Assembly (NCBI RefSeq): GCF_015710975.1
Contig: NZ_CP049783.1
Coordinates: forward strand, 4,321,501 to 4,385,500
Direction of reading: 5' to 3'
DNA length: 64,000 nt
Source of the DNA: Paenibacillus polymyxa
GTDB taxonomy: Bacteria > Bacillota > Bacilli > Paenibacillales > Paenibacillaceae
The position numbers were made by a program, and so were the translations under genes. The notes below the pieces were generated by a model. That model worked only from the letters and a program-made list of their open reading frames with translations, ran no database searches and was not told the origin of the DNA. Shown here piece by piece: positions 45,206 to 54,251 of the stretch; position 1 is the first letter of the stretch; every line of letters begins with the position of its first letter.

Positions 45206-46723
45206 GTGGCTGCCAATGAAACTGCTGCTGCTCCTTCGACAGATTCTTCCAAAGAACGCTGGCTTGCCTTTTTTGCTATCGTTTTAGGCGCCTTTGTCGC
45301 CATTCTGAACAACAGTCTGATCAACGTCGCCATTCCACGATTGACGACGGATTTAGGGTCAACGACGACACGTATTCAGTGGGTTATTACAGGTTACACG
45401 CTTGCATCCGGCGTAATCGTCCCGATTACCGGATATATGGAGCAGCGTATCGGGTACAAAAAGTTTTTGATTCTTGCGCTCAGCGTGTTCTCGCTGGGAA
45501 CAGGAATATGTATTTTTGCATGGAGTGATTCTTCCCTGATTGCAGCGCGTGTACTGGCTGGTCTGGGCGGCGGTGTCATTATGCCGCTGAGTATGACGAT
45601 TATTTACAAAATCATGCCGCGTGAACAAATCGGGATGTCCCTTGGTATATGGGGGATCGCCGCAATGGCCGCACCAGCTGTAGGGCCTACGCTGAGTGGC
45701 TACTTAATTGAATGGTTTAACTGGCGTTTCTTGTTTATTGTCAGTCTGCCAGTTGCTTTATTTGCCATTTTAATGGTCATCCTTCTTATCAAGGAGCCGC
45801 CTAAGGTAACGCCGAAACCGTTTGATCTGCCAGGATTTTTACTAGCGGCAACCTGTGCAGGAACACTCTTGTACGCACTGACAAACGGCCAGCGTGATGG
45901 CTGGACTTCTTTTGGGATTGTATCTCTGCTGTTTATTTCTTTCTGGGCACTTGTCTTTCTCATCTATGTAGAAAGCGGCAAGGATAATGCTGTAATTGAA
46001 ATTTCATTATTCAAAAATTCAAAATATACGATTAGTGTTATCGCCTCCAGTCTGGTCATGATGGGGATGTACGGAGGAACGTTCCTTACACCGTTGTTTT
46101 TGCAAAATATTCAGCGCGTGTCACCGATTGATACTGGTATTATCCTCATTCCACAGGCCATTGCCATGGCGGCCATGATGCCTATCGCCGGGAAGCTGTT
46201 TGATAAGTTCGGCATTGTGCCTTTGGGACTTGTAGGCCTGACACTAACCAGCTTTATGACCTATCATCTTCATCAGCTTACGCCAGATACTTCGCATGCC
46301 TGGTTGGAAACCGTAATGGCATTGCGGGGTCTGGGAATTGGTATTTGCATGATGCCATTGTCCACGGTCGGTATGAATGCCGTTCATCCGAGCAAGGTAG
46401 CCAATGCGTCTACAGCGTCCAATCTGGTACGTACCGTGGCTGCATCTATGGCGATTGCAGTACTGACCGCCATTATGCAAAGCCGTTCAGCTGCTCATGC
46501 CCAGCAAATTTCGGAGTCCATTACACAGGACTCAGCTCATACGCTACAGGCGACATTGGGTAGTTCATGGATGTCATCCATAAGTAGTTTAATCACACTG
46601 GATGCTACATCGAGAGGAATTGGGGATACGTTCCTCATTTCATCTATACCGCTGTTTTGCACGATTCCACTCATCTTTTTGTTTATTCAGAGGAAGAAAG
46701 CAAAGACACAGCCGGAAGCTTAA
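45206..46723 (+). CDS. DHA2 family MFS efflux transporter (EmrB/QacA type)
   Basis: 505 residues with 14 predicted helices and a hydrophilic N-terminus of about 20 residues. QRIGYKKF loop (motif A region) and GIAAMAAPAVGPTLSGYLI (motif C). GTG start with GGAGGGG five bases upstream. Like EmrB it is paired with an EmrA/HlyD-type adaptor on each side. Related in family to the pump at 39210 but clearly diverged. Confidence 0.92.
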   Translation: MAANETAAAPSTDSSKERWLAFFAIVLGAFVAILNNSLINVAIPRLTTDLGSTTTRIQWVITGYTLASGVIVPITGYMEQRIGYKKFLILALSVFSLGTGICIFAWSDSSLIAARVLAGLGGGVIMPLSMTIIYKIMPREQIGMSLGIWGIAAMAAPAVGPTLSGYLIEWFNWRFLFIVSLPVALFAILMVILLIKEPPKVTPKPFDLPGFLLAATCAGTLLYALTNGQRDGWTSFGIVSLLFISFWALVFLIYVESGKDNAVIEISLFKNSKYTISVIASSLVMMGMYGGTFLTPLFLQNIQRVSPIDTGIILIPQAIAMAAMMPIAGKLFDKFGIVPLGLVGLTLTSFMTYHLHQLTPDTSHAWLETVMALRGLGIGICMMPLSTVGMNAVHPSKVANASTASNLVRTVAASMAIAVLTAIMQSRSAAHAQQISESITQDSAHTLQATLGSSWMSSISSLITLDATSRGIGDTFLISSIPLFCTIPLIFLFIQRKKAKTQPEA

Positions 46724-46794
46724 TAAAGAGAAATACAAAAATATCGACTGGATGGCTTACATTATTTCCACGGACAGAAAGAAAGGGAATTATC

Positions 46795-48261
46795 ATGAAA
46801 ATATTGAGAGTAGAAAGTACATTAGCGGCTTTAGTCCTCGGCGGCGCAGTGCTGGCAGGCTGCTCCAGTAATAGCGGAGCGGCTCAGGACATGGTCGTTC
46901 CAGTTAAAATTAGTCAAGCACAGCAGGGGATTATCGGACAGGGAAATATTTATACAGGTACGGTAACACCTTCGGAAACCGTCAATATTGTGCCTAAAGT
47001 AGGCGGTAAAGTGGTTGAGCTGCCTGTTGATATTGGTTCTGAGGTTAAAAAGGGCCAGGTCCTGTTCAAGCTTGACGATAAGGATATGCGTAACAATGTT
47101 GCAAAAGCTCGCGCAGCAGCAGCAGCCGCAGCAGCTGGCGTAAGTACCGCTCAAGCATCCCATGAATCAACGATGGTTCAAGCAACTTCGGGCTTAGTGC
47201 AGTCCAAGAGCGGTGTGATTCAATCCCAAAGCGCAATCAATCAGGCTCAGGGGGCTATTAATCAAGCAACTACAGCCGTAGAACAAGCGACACATGGTGT
47301 TTCCTCGGCAGCCAATACGGTGAAACAAACACAGCAAGCTTTGGCAGATGCACAAAAGAATGTAACACGTACACAAAGTCTGTTTGATGCTGGTGCGAGC
47401 ACCCAAGCACAATTAGAACAAGCAAAAACCGCAGTTGTGAATGCGGAAGCGGCTTATAATAATGCACAAAATGCGCAGGCTAATGCAAAAGACCAATTGA
47501 TAGCTGCTCAAAAGGCTCTAACTACAGCCCGTAACAGCTATGATACAGCAAAAAATAGCTACAGTAATGCTAACAGCGGCTACAGCAATGCGCAGAATCA
47601 GCTTAAAGTATCTCAAAATACGGCTGGCATCGAGTCTAGCCAACAATCTCTTAAGCAGGCACAACTGAATGTAAACATTGCTCAGGATGCATTGGATGAC
47701 ACCGTTGTTACATCACCGATCAATGGTATTGTGGGTACGAAAAATGCAGAAGTGGGCGAAATGGTATCCGCTCAGTCTCCTGCGCTAGTCATTGCTAACC
47801 TGAGTACGGTCAATACATTGATTTATGTCCCTGCGGAACAGATCAACAATGTAAAAGCAGGTGACAAGGTACAGGTTCGTGTTGCAGCCTCCAACATTGT
47901 AACAACAGGTACAGTAAAAAATGTAAGCCCGTTGGATGCAAGCGGAAAAGGTTATCCTGTAAAAATCTCAGTAGCCAATCCAGACATGAAACTGAAATCC
48001 GGCATGTTGGCTGATATCAGCTTTGTCGCTGCCAATGCGCAAGAAGGCATTGTTGTTCCTACTGCGGCAGTTCAAAAGGATCAAGGTAAAGAATATGTAT
48101 ATGTAGTAAGCGGCGACCATGCGAAACGCAAGGAAGTGAAAACTGTTCAAACGACAGGCTCACAAACACTCATTACCAGTGGCTTGAGCAAGGAAGAGAA
48201 TGTGATCGTGAATAATCTGGCATTGCTGTCCGATAACTCACCGATTACAATTACCCAATAA
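46795..48261 (+). CDS. Lipoprotein efflux adaptor with long coiled-coil hairpin
   Basis: 488 residues. Lipobox LAGC near residue 24, so anchored outside the membrane. Lipoyl half TVNIVPKVGGKVVELPVDIGSEV, a long Ala/Gln/Asn-rich coiled-coil hairpin (about 100-300) of heptad-like repeats, second lipoyl half VTSPINGIVGTKNAEVGEMV, then beta-barrel and a membrane-proximal domain. The frame is open from 46657 inside the MFS gene; ATG 46795 gives the lipoprotein signal. In Gram-positives such adaptors may reach the cell wall or other partners. Followed by a terminator. Confidence 0.9.
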   Translation: MKILRVESTLAALVLGGAVLAGCSSNSGAAQDMVVPVKISQAQQGIIGQGNIYTGTVTPSETVNIVPKVGGKVVELPVDIGSEVKKGQVLFKLDDKDMRNNVAKARAAAAAAAAGVSTAQASHESTMVQATSGLVQSKSGVIQSQSAINQAQGAINQATTAVEQATHGVSSAANTVKQTQQALADAQKNVTRTQSLFDAGASTQAQLEQAKTAVVNAEAAYNNAQNAQANAKDQLIAAQKALTTARNSYDTAKNSYSNANSGYSNAQNQLKVSQNTAGIESSQQSLKQAQLNVNIAQDALDDTVVTSPINGIVGTKNAEVGEMVSAQSPALVIANLSTVNTLIYVPAEQINNVKAGDKVQVRVAASNIVTTGTVKNVSPLDASGKGYPVKISVANPDMKLKSGMLADISFVAANAQEGIVVPTAAVQKDQGKEYVYVVSGDHAKRKEVKTVQTTGSQTLITSGLSKEENVIVNNLALLSDNSPITITQ

Positions 48262-48319
48262 CTTGGTTCTAAACTTGCGTTCTTTATAATAGTAGAAATT
48301 TATTATGGATACATTCCAA

Positions 48320-48350
48320 GGCAGCCCGCAATTGGGCTGTCTTGTTTTTA
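48320..48350 (+). terminator. Terminator after the efflux operon
   Basis: GGCAGCCC pairs with GGGCTGTC around a six-base loop, followed by TTGTTTTT. Confidence 0.78.
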
Positions 48351-48398
48351 TTTCATTTGCACATTTTACATAGGGTTAATGTCGATCTGGGACTTTTT

Positions 48399-48484
48399 TT
48401 GACGAACATTGGTAGAATAGGATAGACTAAATTGGAAATAGATAGTTTACGAGATCTCAGACAAGCGATCGGAGGAATTGTGAG
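48399..48484 (+). promoter_or_regulatory. Likely promoter region of the STM4015-4011 operon
   Basis: TTGACG (48399-48404) with a poor -10 (TAGACT about 18 bases later), followed by the ribosome site GGAGG. No operator or riboswitch is recognisable. Confidence 0.35.
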
Positions 48485-49327
48485 ATGGAAGTGAAATTGG
48501 TTGTAGATTATGAAGCTTATGAGAATGGCCAAACGATGGCTAAATCTATTGAGGAACTGGCAGCCAAGCCGGAGAGTGCCCAAGTTACGGATCTGATCAT
48601 TGGAGATTGGGGCGGCGCCTATGAAAATTCACCAGATGATTTTATACCCGTGTTAGTGAAGCTAAAAGATCAATTTCCTAAGGTGCGCAAGCTGTTTATT
48701 GGTGATATGGAATATGATGAGTGTGAGGTATCATGGATTAACCAAACGAATCTGTCCCCGCTGTTAGAAGCGTTTCCAAAGCTTGAATCCTTACATATTA
48801 AAGGAAGCCAGGATCTGAGCTTGGAACCCCTTCGCCATAATCATCTTCAAGAATTGGTTATTATTTGTGGCGGTCTACCTGTGAGCGTCCTTCGACAAAT
48901 CCGTAATGCCGAACTGCCTGAACTGCGCAAGCTGGAGCTGTATTTGGGTGTCGAGGATTATGGTTTTGACGGTAAACTGGAAGATATTTTACCGTTTTTG
49001 GACAGCAATCCTTTTCCCAAACTTACATACTTGGGACTCAAAGATAGTGAGATACAGGATGAAATTGCCATTGCTGCTGCTAATGCCCCTGTGATTGGAC
49101 AACTGGAAGTACTGGATCTCTCACAAGGTACTTTGTCTGATCAAGGTGCAGAAGCGTTGCTGGCTAGTGAAAGTATAAAAGGACTGAAACATCTGGATTT
49201 GAGCTATCATTATATGTCTAGTGAAATGATGGGGCGCTGGAAGAACTCTGGTTTATCTGTGAACGTAGAAGATCAACAAGAAGCAGATGAAGAAGATGAT
49301 TGGCGCTATCCATCACTGACAGAGTAA
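48485..49327 (+). CDS. STM4015 family leucine-rich-repeat protein
   Basis: 280 residues with irregular leucine-rich repeats (FPKLESLHIKG, LRKLELYLGVED, FPKLTYLGLKDSE, LEVLDLSQGTL, LKHLDLSYHYM) and an acidic C-terminus (QQEADEEDDW). No signal peptide, so cytoplasmic. First gene of the five-gene STM4015-4014-4013-4012-4011 set, named after Salmonella loci. LRR proteins bind other proteins, so it may be a scaffold or substrate-recognition factor for the enzymes that follow (inference). GGAGG nine bases before ATG. Confidence 0.85.
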   Translation: MEVKLVVDYEAYENGQTMAKSIEELAAKPESAQVTDLIIGDWGGAYENSPDDFIPVLVKLKDQFPKVRKLFIGDMEYDECEVSWINQTNLSPLLEAFPKLESLHIKGSQDLSLEPLRHNHLQELVIICGGLPVSVLRQIRNAELPELRKLELYLGVEDYGFDGKLEDILPFLDSNPFPKLTYLGLKDSEIQDEIAIAAANAPVIGQLEVLDLSQGTLSDQGAEALLASESIKGLKHLDLSYHYMSSEMMGRWKNSGLSVNVEDQQEADEEDDWRYPSLTE

Positions 49328-49394
49328 TTTGCTCCAATGGATTTCTAAAACGGATTGACTTTAAAATTAAAAAGAATAAAAGTGAGGCGGCTCT

Positions 49395-50729
49395 ATGATG
49401 AAGATGTGGGATAGTAATGTCAACGAGCCGTTTATCTTGTTCGGTAATTCGGGGAATCGTCGAACTACGGGGCTGCAGGAAGCACGAAGCAGATTAATGC
49501 TTCCGTCAGCTCTGGAGGTCTCCTATACAGATGTGTTGGGGGCCATTCGAGAGAAACACAGTCTGAACGAACTGATGGTCAGGATAGCTGCACAAGCTGC
49601 GCAAGATAGCGTGAATGGCAGTGTCCAATTGCAAGAGAGCATTGATCAATTACTGAAAGGTCGGGTGGACAGAGGCCCGCTGCTACGTCTGGATGCACCG
49701 GGCGAAAACTTTGAGGTAGAGCGGGAGTTGATTGCTCTGGGCGCCCCGGATGCCGAGGGAGACGATTCTCTGTTGCCATGGCCGGAATGGGCACATGGCA
49801 CAGGTATACTAGCGGCAGAAGCGCGCCGTTTGCAGGAACAGCGTGGTCGCATTTGGCACCCGGCACAATGGTTCCGGGGCTATTGCCGTCTGCTGGCTTG
49901 GCTGCGGCATGAAGTAGATCGGCTCTGGCCTTCGTCGCGCTGGATGAACGATCCTGCGGAAGTAGCCGTCATGTTTGACAAACGGCGTTGTAGCGCCGTA
50001 TTAGACCAGGCAGACATCAGGGTCCCGCCTGTGCTTACAGCTTCAGGCGGTGCTTTTCGTAATGCTGTTGATCTGCATGCAGCTATGAAAGAGAGTGGGT
50101 TTCACCGCGTATTTGTGAAAATATTTTGCGGGTCAGGCGCTTCTGGTGTCATGGCTTATCAAGTACATCCCAAAACGCATGCAGAACTGGCGGTAACTAC
50201 GATTGGAACAGAGATCATACACGGACAGCGTGTGTATTATAATGCCGGACGATTGCGTCGTTATACAGACAAGCAGGATATTCATGCCATCCTTAACTGG
50301 CTATGTTCGGAAGGGGTACATGTGGAACGCTGGATTCCCAAAGCGACCTTGAACGGACGTGTTTATGATGTGCGTCAACTCGTGTGTGAATCAGAAGCTT
50401 GTCATGCGGTTTTACGTTTGAGCCACAGCCCCATCACAAATCTACATTTGCGTAATGAGCGGCTCTTGCTGGAGGAAGCCGAACTACCACAAAGTACGGT
50501 GGAATCGGTTCAGCATACTGCAAAAGCCGCCATGAGGGTCTTTCCGGCGTCCATGGTTGCTGGACTGGATGTGCTTGTTCCGGCTCACGGTGGTCGTCCC
50601 TACGTATTGGATGTTAATCCGTTCGGTGATTTACTGTACCGGGTTGAACATCAGGGTTGGAATCCATATGAATGGGAAATGTTGCACCTTGCTAATAGGA
50701 GCGTAGTTTTGGAAAGGAAAGACAGATAA
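49395..50729 (+). CDS. STM4014 family ATP-grasp-like protein
   Basis: 444 residues. The C-terminal half has the ATP-grasp pattern: FVKIFCGSGASGVMAY (lysine and glycine loop), RLRRYTDKQDIHAILNWL, and the metal-binding VLDVNPFGDLL at the end. The N-terminal half (PFILFGNSGNRRTTGLQEARSR) resembles a Rossmann-like domain. ATP-grasp enzymes join a carboxylate to an amine or thiol; substrate unknown. Stop overlaps the next start by one base (TAATG), so the genes are tightly coupled. Confidence 0.85.
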   Translation: MMKMWDSNVNEPFILFGNSGNRRTTGLQEARSRLMLPSALEVSYTDVLGAIREKHSLNELMVRIAAQAAQDSVNGSVQLQESIDQLLKGRVDRGPLLRLDAPGENFEVERELIALGAPDAEGDDSLLPWPEWAHGTGILAAEARRLQEQRGRIWHPAQWFRGYCRLLAWLRHEVDRLWPSSRWMNDPAEVAVMFDKRRCSAVLDQADIRVPPVLTASGGAFRNAVDLHAAMKESGFHRVFVKIFCGSGASGVMAYQVHPKTHAELAVTTIGTEIIHGQRVYYNAGRLRRYTDKQDIHAILNWLCSEGVHVERWIPKATLNGRVYDVRQLVCESEACHAVLRLSHSPITNLHLRNERLLLEEAELPQSTVESVQHTAKAAMRVFPASMVAGLDVLVPAHGGRPYVLDVNPFGDLLYRVEHQGWNPYEWEMLHLANRSVVLERKDR

Positions 50730-51511
50730 TGACTGATATGAATCAAATTGTTGGCTCTCATGATATTGTCATGATTACGCTGGATACCCTGCGTTATGAT
50801 GTAGCCAAGCTGGAGGAAGAAAACTGTCCGAATTTATGCGGCTCCGGGTCGTGGGAAAAGCGCCATACACCAGGGAGCTTTACATATGCTGCACACCATG
50901 CTTTTTTTGGCGGATTTTTACCGACTCCGGCCAATACGGATAAGGCTTCACATGTCAGGCTGTTTCACACAAAAGATACGGGACTGCGTACGCATCCACA
51001 TACCTGGCTGTTCGATGCTCCGGACATTGTGTCCGGGCTGGAGAACGAGGGCTATCGGACCATCTGTATCGGCGGCGTTATTTTTTTTACGAAGAAGAAC
51101 AAGCTGGCCAAGGTGCTGCCCGGATATTTTCAAGAGAGCTACTGGCGTATGAACTTTGGCGTTACCAACCCTCGTTCAACAGAGCATCAGGTGAATCATG
51201 CCTTGAAGCTGTTGGAAAAGGCAGACCCTGCACAGCGTTTGTTTTTGTTTATGAATGTATCAGCCATCCATGGGCCTAATCATTATTTTGTAAAGGGCTC
51301 TTCAAAAGATTCAGTAGAGTCTCAACGAGCAGCTTTGCGGTATGTGGATGGTGAACTTGGACGCTTGTTTGATGCTTTGCGGAAGCGTGGCAAGACGTTT
51401 TGCATGGCTTTTTCCGATCATGGTACAGCTTATGGGGAAGACGGCTACGAAGGGCATCGCCTGGCGCATGAGGTAGTGTGGAATGTGCCTTACCGCGAAT
51501 TTATACTGTAG
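50729..51511 (+). CDS. STM4013 family hydrolase (alkaline phosphatase/sulfatase fold)
   Basis: 260 residues. MITLDTLRYDVA gives the first metal Asp (D19); GSFTYAAHHAFFGG holds the likely nucleophile Thr52 where sulfatases have the formylglycine Cys or Ser; FSDHGTAYGEDGYEGHRL gives D230, H231 and H243, the second metal set. So metals are kept but the CxPSR sulfatase motif is absent, arguing for phosphate-ester or phosphodiester chemistry. No signal peptide, so cytoplasmic, unlike most secreted sulfatases. Third gene of the set. Confidence 0.85.
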   Translation: MTDMNQIVGSHDIVMITLDTLRYDVAKLEEENCPNLCGSGSWEKRHTPGSFTYAAHHAFFGGFLPTPANTDKASHVRLFHTKDTGLRTHPHTWLFDAPDIVSGLENEGYRTICIGGVIFFTKKNKLAKVLPGYFQESYWRMNFGVTNPRSTEHQVNHALKLLEKADPAQRLFLFMNVSAIHGPNHYFVKGSSKDSVESQRAALRYVDGELGRLFDALRKRGKTFCMAFSDHGTAYGEDGYEGHRLAHEVVWNVPYREFIL

Positions 51512-51580
51512 GACAAAAAGAAACGTAGTTTGCACTGGTAAATGATCAAGAATCCAATCCAGCGCGAGGAAGGAGCAGAA

Positions 51581-53008
51581 ATGAAAGCCATGAATCTGAA
51601 TCACCTGCATCCAATGGGCCCAGCAACCCAGACTTCTCCGGGAATGGACACTAATTTAGTAACGTCTAGATTTCAGTGGCCGGATACTCCTGTAGAATGG
51701 GCACGTACGATCCGAGAAGCTCCCTATCGCTCCTATCTGTATTCTTACCCGCATAAAACGGCCTATCGTTCGTTCGATACACCGCTCCCATTGCAGGAAT
51801 TGTGGGAGAAAGAAGAGTTGGAAAGCTATTTTTTGTATATGCATATACCGTTTTGCGCAGCTCGCTGTGGATTTTGTAACCTGTTCACTTTGCCGGACAA
51901 GCGTCAGGATGTGCATAAGGAGTATGTGGATGCGCTAGAAAGACAAGCTCGGCAATGGGCTCCAATTATGGGGGGGCGGCCTTTTTCGCGTTTTGCGATT
52001 GGCGGTGGTACACCGACCTTATTGGAGGCTCCTTTGGTGGAGCGTTTATTTGACATTGCGGAAAATATTATGGGATTGGACCCCAAGCGAGCTTCTATTT
52101 CAGTTGAAACCTCTCCAGACACTGTAACTGAGGATAGGCTGGAAGTGCTCAAGCGCCGCGGTACAGATCGTGTCAGCATGGGAATCCAGAGCTTTGTAGA
52201 ATCAGAAAGTGCCGCCATATACCGACCTCAGAAGCCAAAGCTTGTTAGAGAAGCACTTGAGCGGCTGGTAGAATACAATTTTCCTTTGCTCAACGTGGAT
52301 CTGATCTATGGTCTGCCTGGTCAAACGGTGGAAACCTGGCTGTATTCTCTGGAGGAAGCTCTGTCTTATTCGCCAGGAGAGATTTTTCTTTACCCGTTAT
52401 ATATTCGTGAAAATACGATTTTAAAGCCCGGCTATACCGGGCTGGATCACGATATTCGCCTTAGCTTGTATGAAGTAGCGCGTGAACGGCTCAAACAGGC
52501 AGGATATGTACAATATTCCATGCGCCGTTTTGCTAAAAATGAGGGTACATCCAGCAAAGAGCTTTTGCCCTACAGTTGCCAGGAGGAGGGCATGGCTGGA
52601 TTGGGGTGCGGAGCACGCTCTTATACACGCGATGTACACTATGCCAGCCGGTATGGTGTCAGTACAGCAGCCACACGTAGTATTATCGCGGATTATGTGG
52701 CGGCGGAGCGTCATGATCTGGCTGACTACGGCTTTATTTTAAATGCGGATGAGCGTAAGCGGCGCTTTATCCTGAAGGCACTTCTTCATCGGGAAGGATT
52801 GGAACTATGCGCCTATGCAGAGCGCTTCGGTGTATCCCTGGAAGACGATTTTACAGGAATGTCACTGCTGCTAGAAACGGGTATGGCTGTGGTCGAGGAG
52901 GGCACGCTTCGACTTACGGAGGAAGGAATGGCCTATTCCGATGCGATTGGGGACTGGATGATTTCCACATCAGTACGTGAGCGTATGGAAGGATATGTAG
53001 GCGCATGA
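51581..53008 (+). CDS. STM4012 family radical SAM protein (HemW/HemN-like)
   Basis: 475 residues. Radical SAM cluster motif HIPFCAARCGFC (C92, C96, C99), SAM-binding GGGTPTLL, and VSMGIQSF, LINVDLIYGLPGQT-like motifs of HemN/HemW proteins, with a winged-helix-like C-terminus. The frame is open from 51542; ATG 51581 follows AGGAG five bases upstream. It overlaps the STM4011 gene by four bases (ATGA). Reaction unknown; despite the fold it need not act on haem precursors. Confidence 0.88.
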   Translation: MKAMNLNHLHPMGPATQTSPGMDTNLVTSRFQWPDTPVEWARTIREAPYRSYLYSYPHKTAYRSFDTPLPLQELWEKEELESYFLYMHIPFCAARCGFCNLFTLPDKRQDVHKEYVDALERQARQWAPIMGGRPFSRFAIGGGTPTLLEAPLVERLFDIAENIMGLDPKRASISVETSPDTVTEDRLEVLKRRGTDRVSMGIQSFVESESAAIYRPQKPKLVREALERLVEYNFPLLNVDLIYGLPGQTVETWLYSLEEALSYSPGEIFLYPLYIRENTILKPGYTGLDHDIRLSLYEVARERLKQAGYVQYSMRRFAKNEGTSSKELLPYSCQEEGMAGLGCGARSYTRDVHYASRYGVSTAATRSIIADYVAAERHDLADYGFILNADERKRRFILKALLHREGLELCAYAERFGVSLEDDFTGMSLLLETGMAVVEEGTLRLTEEGMAYSDAIGDWMISTSVRERMEGYVGA

Positions 53009-53874
53009 GAGCGACCTTATATTATCGTGGTTCGTTGACCTCATGCAACTATGCTTGCCCTTACTGCCCATTCAGTAAAAACGTCGATAGTCGGGAAACG
53101 TTGAACAAGGATCGGGCGCAGTTGGAACGTTTTGCTGATTGGGTACGAGAGCAGGGCGCTTTGGGGCACCAGCTCTCCATTTTTTTTAATCCATATGGAG
53201 AAGCCTTGATTCATTCCTGGTATCGTAAGACCATGATTGAGTTCTCCCATATGGCGCATGTGGAAAAAGTGGCCGTACAGACGAACCTTTCGGCTAAGCT
53301 GGATTGGACAAAAGAACTAAATCCAGAGACGGCTGCGCTGTGGGCTACATATCATCCTGGAGAAACCAAAGAGCAAGCTTTTATATCGCAGGCTATGAAG
53401 CTATTTGAACTTGGCATTTCCTATAGTGTCGGTACAGTTGGATTGAAACAGGCGTTCCCGGCTATTCGTTCTTTGCGGGCGCAACTTCCAAAAGAAGTGT
53501 ATATGTGGGTCAACGCCTACAAGGACCGACCCCATTATTATACGGATGCCGAGGTTGCCGAATTAACTGCAATAGATCCCTATTTTCAATGGAATTTAAA
53601 GGATTATAGTAGCCAGGGGCGAGCATGTCGCGCGGGAGAAGATGTATTTTACGTTCAAGGTGACGGACGAGTAAAACACTGCTATCAGGATCGCCGTGTG
53701 ATTGGACACCTGTACAGAGACGGTCTGGAGGAGCTGAGCGCCCAGCGTCCGTGCCGGATGAAAGAATGCGGTTGTTATATCGGTTATATCCATATGGAAG
53801 AGCAGCCATTTCGGGAAATGTACGGTAACGGCTTGCTCGAAAGGGTGCCGCATACAACCATGATGATCCATTAG
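53005..53874 (+). CDS. STM4011 family radical SAM protein with C-terminal cysteine set
   Basis: 289 residues. Radical SAM motif SCNYACPYC (C14, C18, C21) near the N-terminus. In the last 80 residues there are Cys in RACRAG, KHCYQD, RPCRMKECGC, a SPASM-like group that could hold an auxiliary Fe-S cluster. Such clusters are common in enzymes that modify peptides or proteins. Start coupled to the upstream radical SAM gene. Last gene of the operon, followed by a bidirectional terminator. Confidence 0.87.
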   Translation: MRATLYYRGSLTSCNYACPYCPFSKNVDSRETLNKDRAQLERFADWVREQGALGHQLSIFFNPYGEALIHSWYRKTMIEFSHMAHVEKVAVQTNLSAKLDWTKELNPETAALWATYHPGETKEQAFISQAMKLFELGISYSVGTVGLKQAFPAIRSLRAQLPKEVYMWVNAYKDRPHYYTDAEVAELTAIDPYFQWNLKDYSSQGRACRAGEDVFYVQGDGRVKHCYQDRRVIGHLYRDGLEELSAQRPCRMKECGCYIGYIHMEEQPFREMYGNGLLERVPHTTMMIH

Positions 53875-53883
53875 ACAAAAAAG

Positions 53884-53932
53884 AGAAAAAAAAGAACCGC
53901 CCTTGCCATCAGGCAAAGAGCGGTTCTTCTGT
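53884..53932. terminator. Bidirectional terminator between convergent genes
   Basis: AAGAACCGC (53892-53900) pairs with GCGGTTCTT (53920-53928), with an inner CTTGCC/GGCAAAG stem. An A-run on the left gives a T-run for minus-strand transcripts. Confidence 0.8.
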
Positions 53933-53969
53933 TTGGAAATAAGTTTGTACGATTGCCTATGCAATTTAA

Positions 53970-54248
53970 TTAAGTTTGGACAATAGCAGTAATTTCTTCA
54001 TCCAGATCCAATCTGACCTGCTCGCGATAGGCACGAATATTGTATTCGGAATGAAGATATCTCAGAATAGCTTCTATCATATTAGCTTCCACTAGATATT
54101 GACTGCGTCCCTGGACATGAACTTCGGCTGTATAGCCTGTATCTTCATCCCAGCTTAGCTCCACAACCACATCGGTTGGTTGTACGCCCTTGCGTTCAGC
54201 CATATGCAGGCAAATGGCATTGACAATCTCATCCATGCTTAAAATCAT
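53970..54248 (-). CDS. YxcD/DUF2653 family protein
   Basis: 92 residues: MDEIVNAICLHMAERKGVQPTDVVVELSWDED and VEANMIEAILRYL, matching the DUF2653 (YxcD) family of Bacillales. Function unknown. GGAGG lies 13 bases upstream, overlapping the end of the preceding gene, so the start may instead be the ATG at 54236. It follows the Gly-rich membrane protein gene by three bases. Confidence 0.82.
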   Translation of the reverse strand: MILSMDEIVNAICLHMAERKGVQPTDVVVELSWDEDTGYTAEVHVQGRSQYLVEANMIEAILRYLHSEYNIRAYREQVRLDLDEEITAIVQT

Positions 54249-54251
54249 AAC

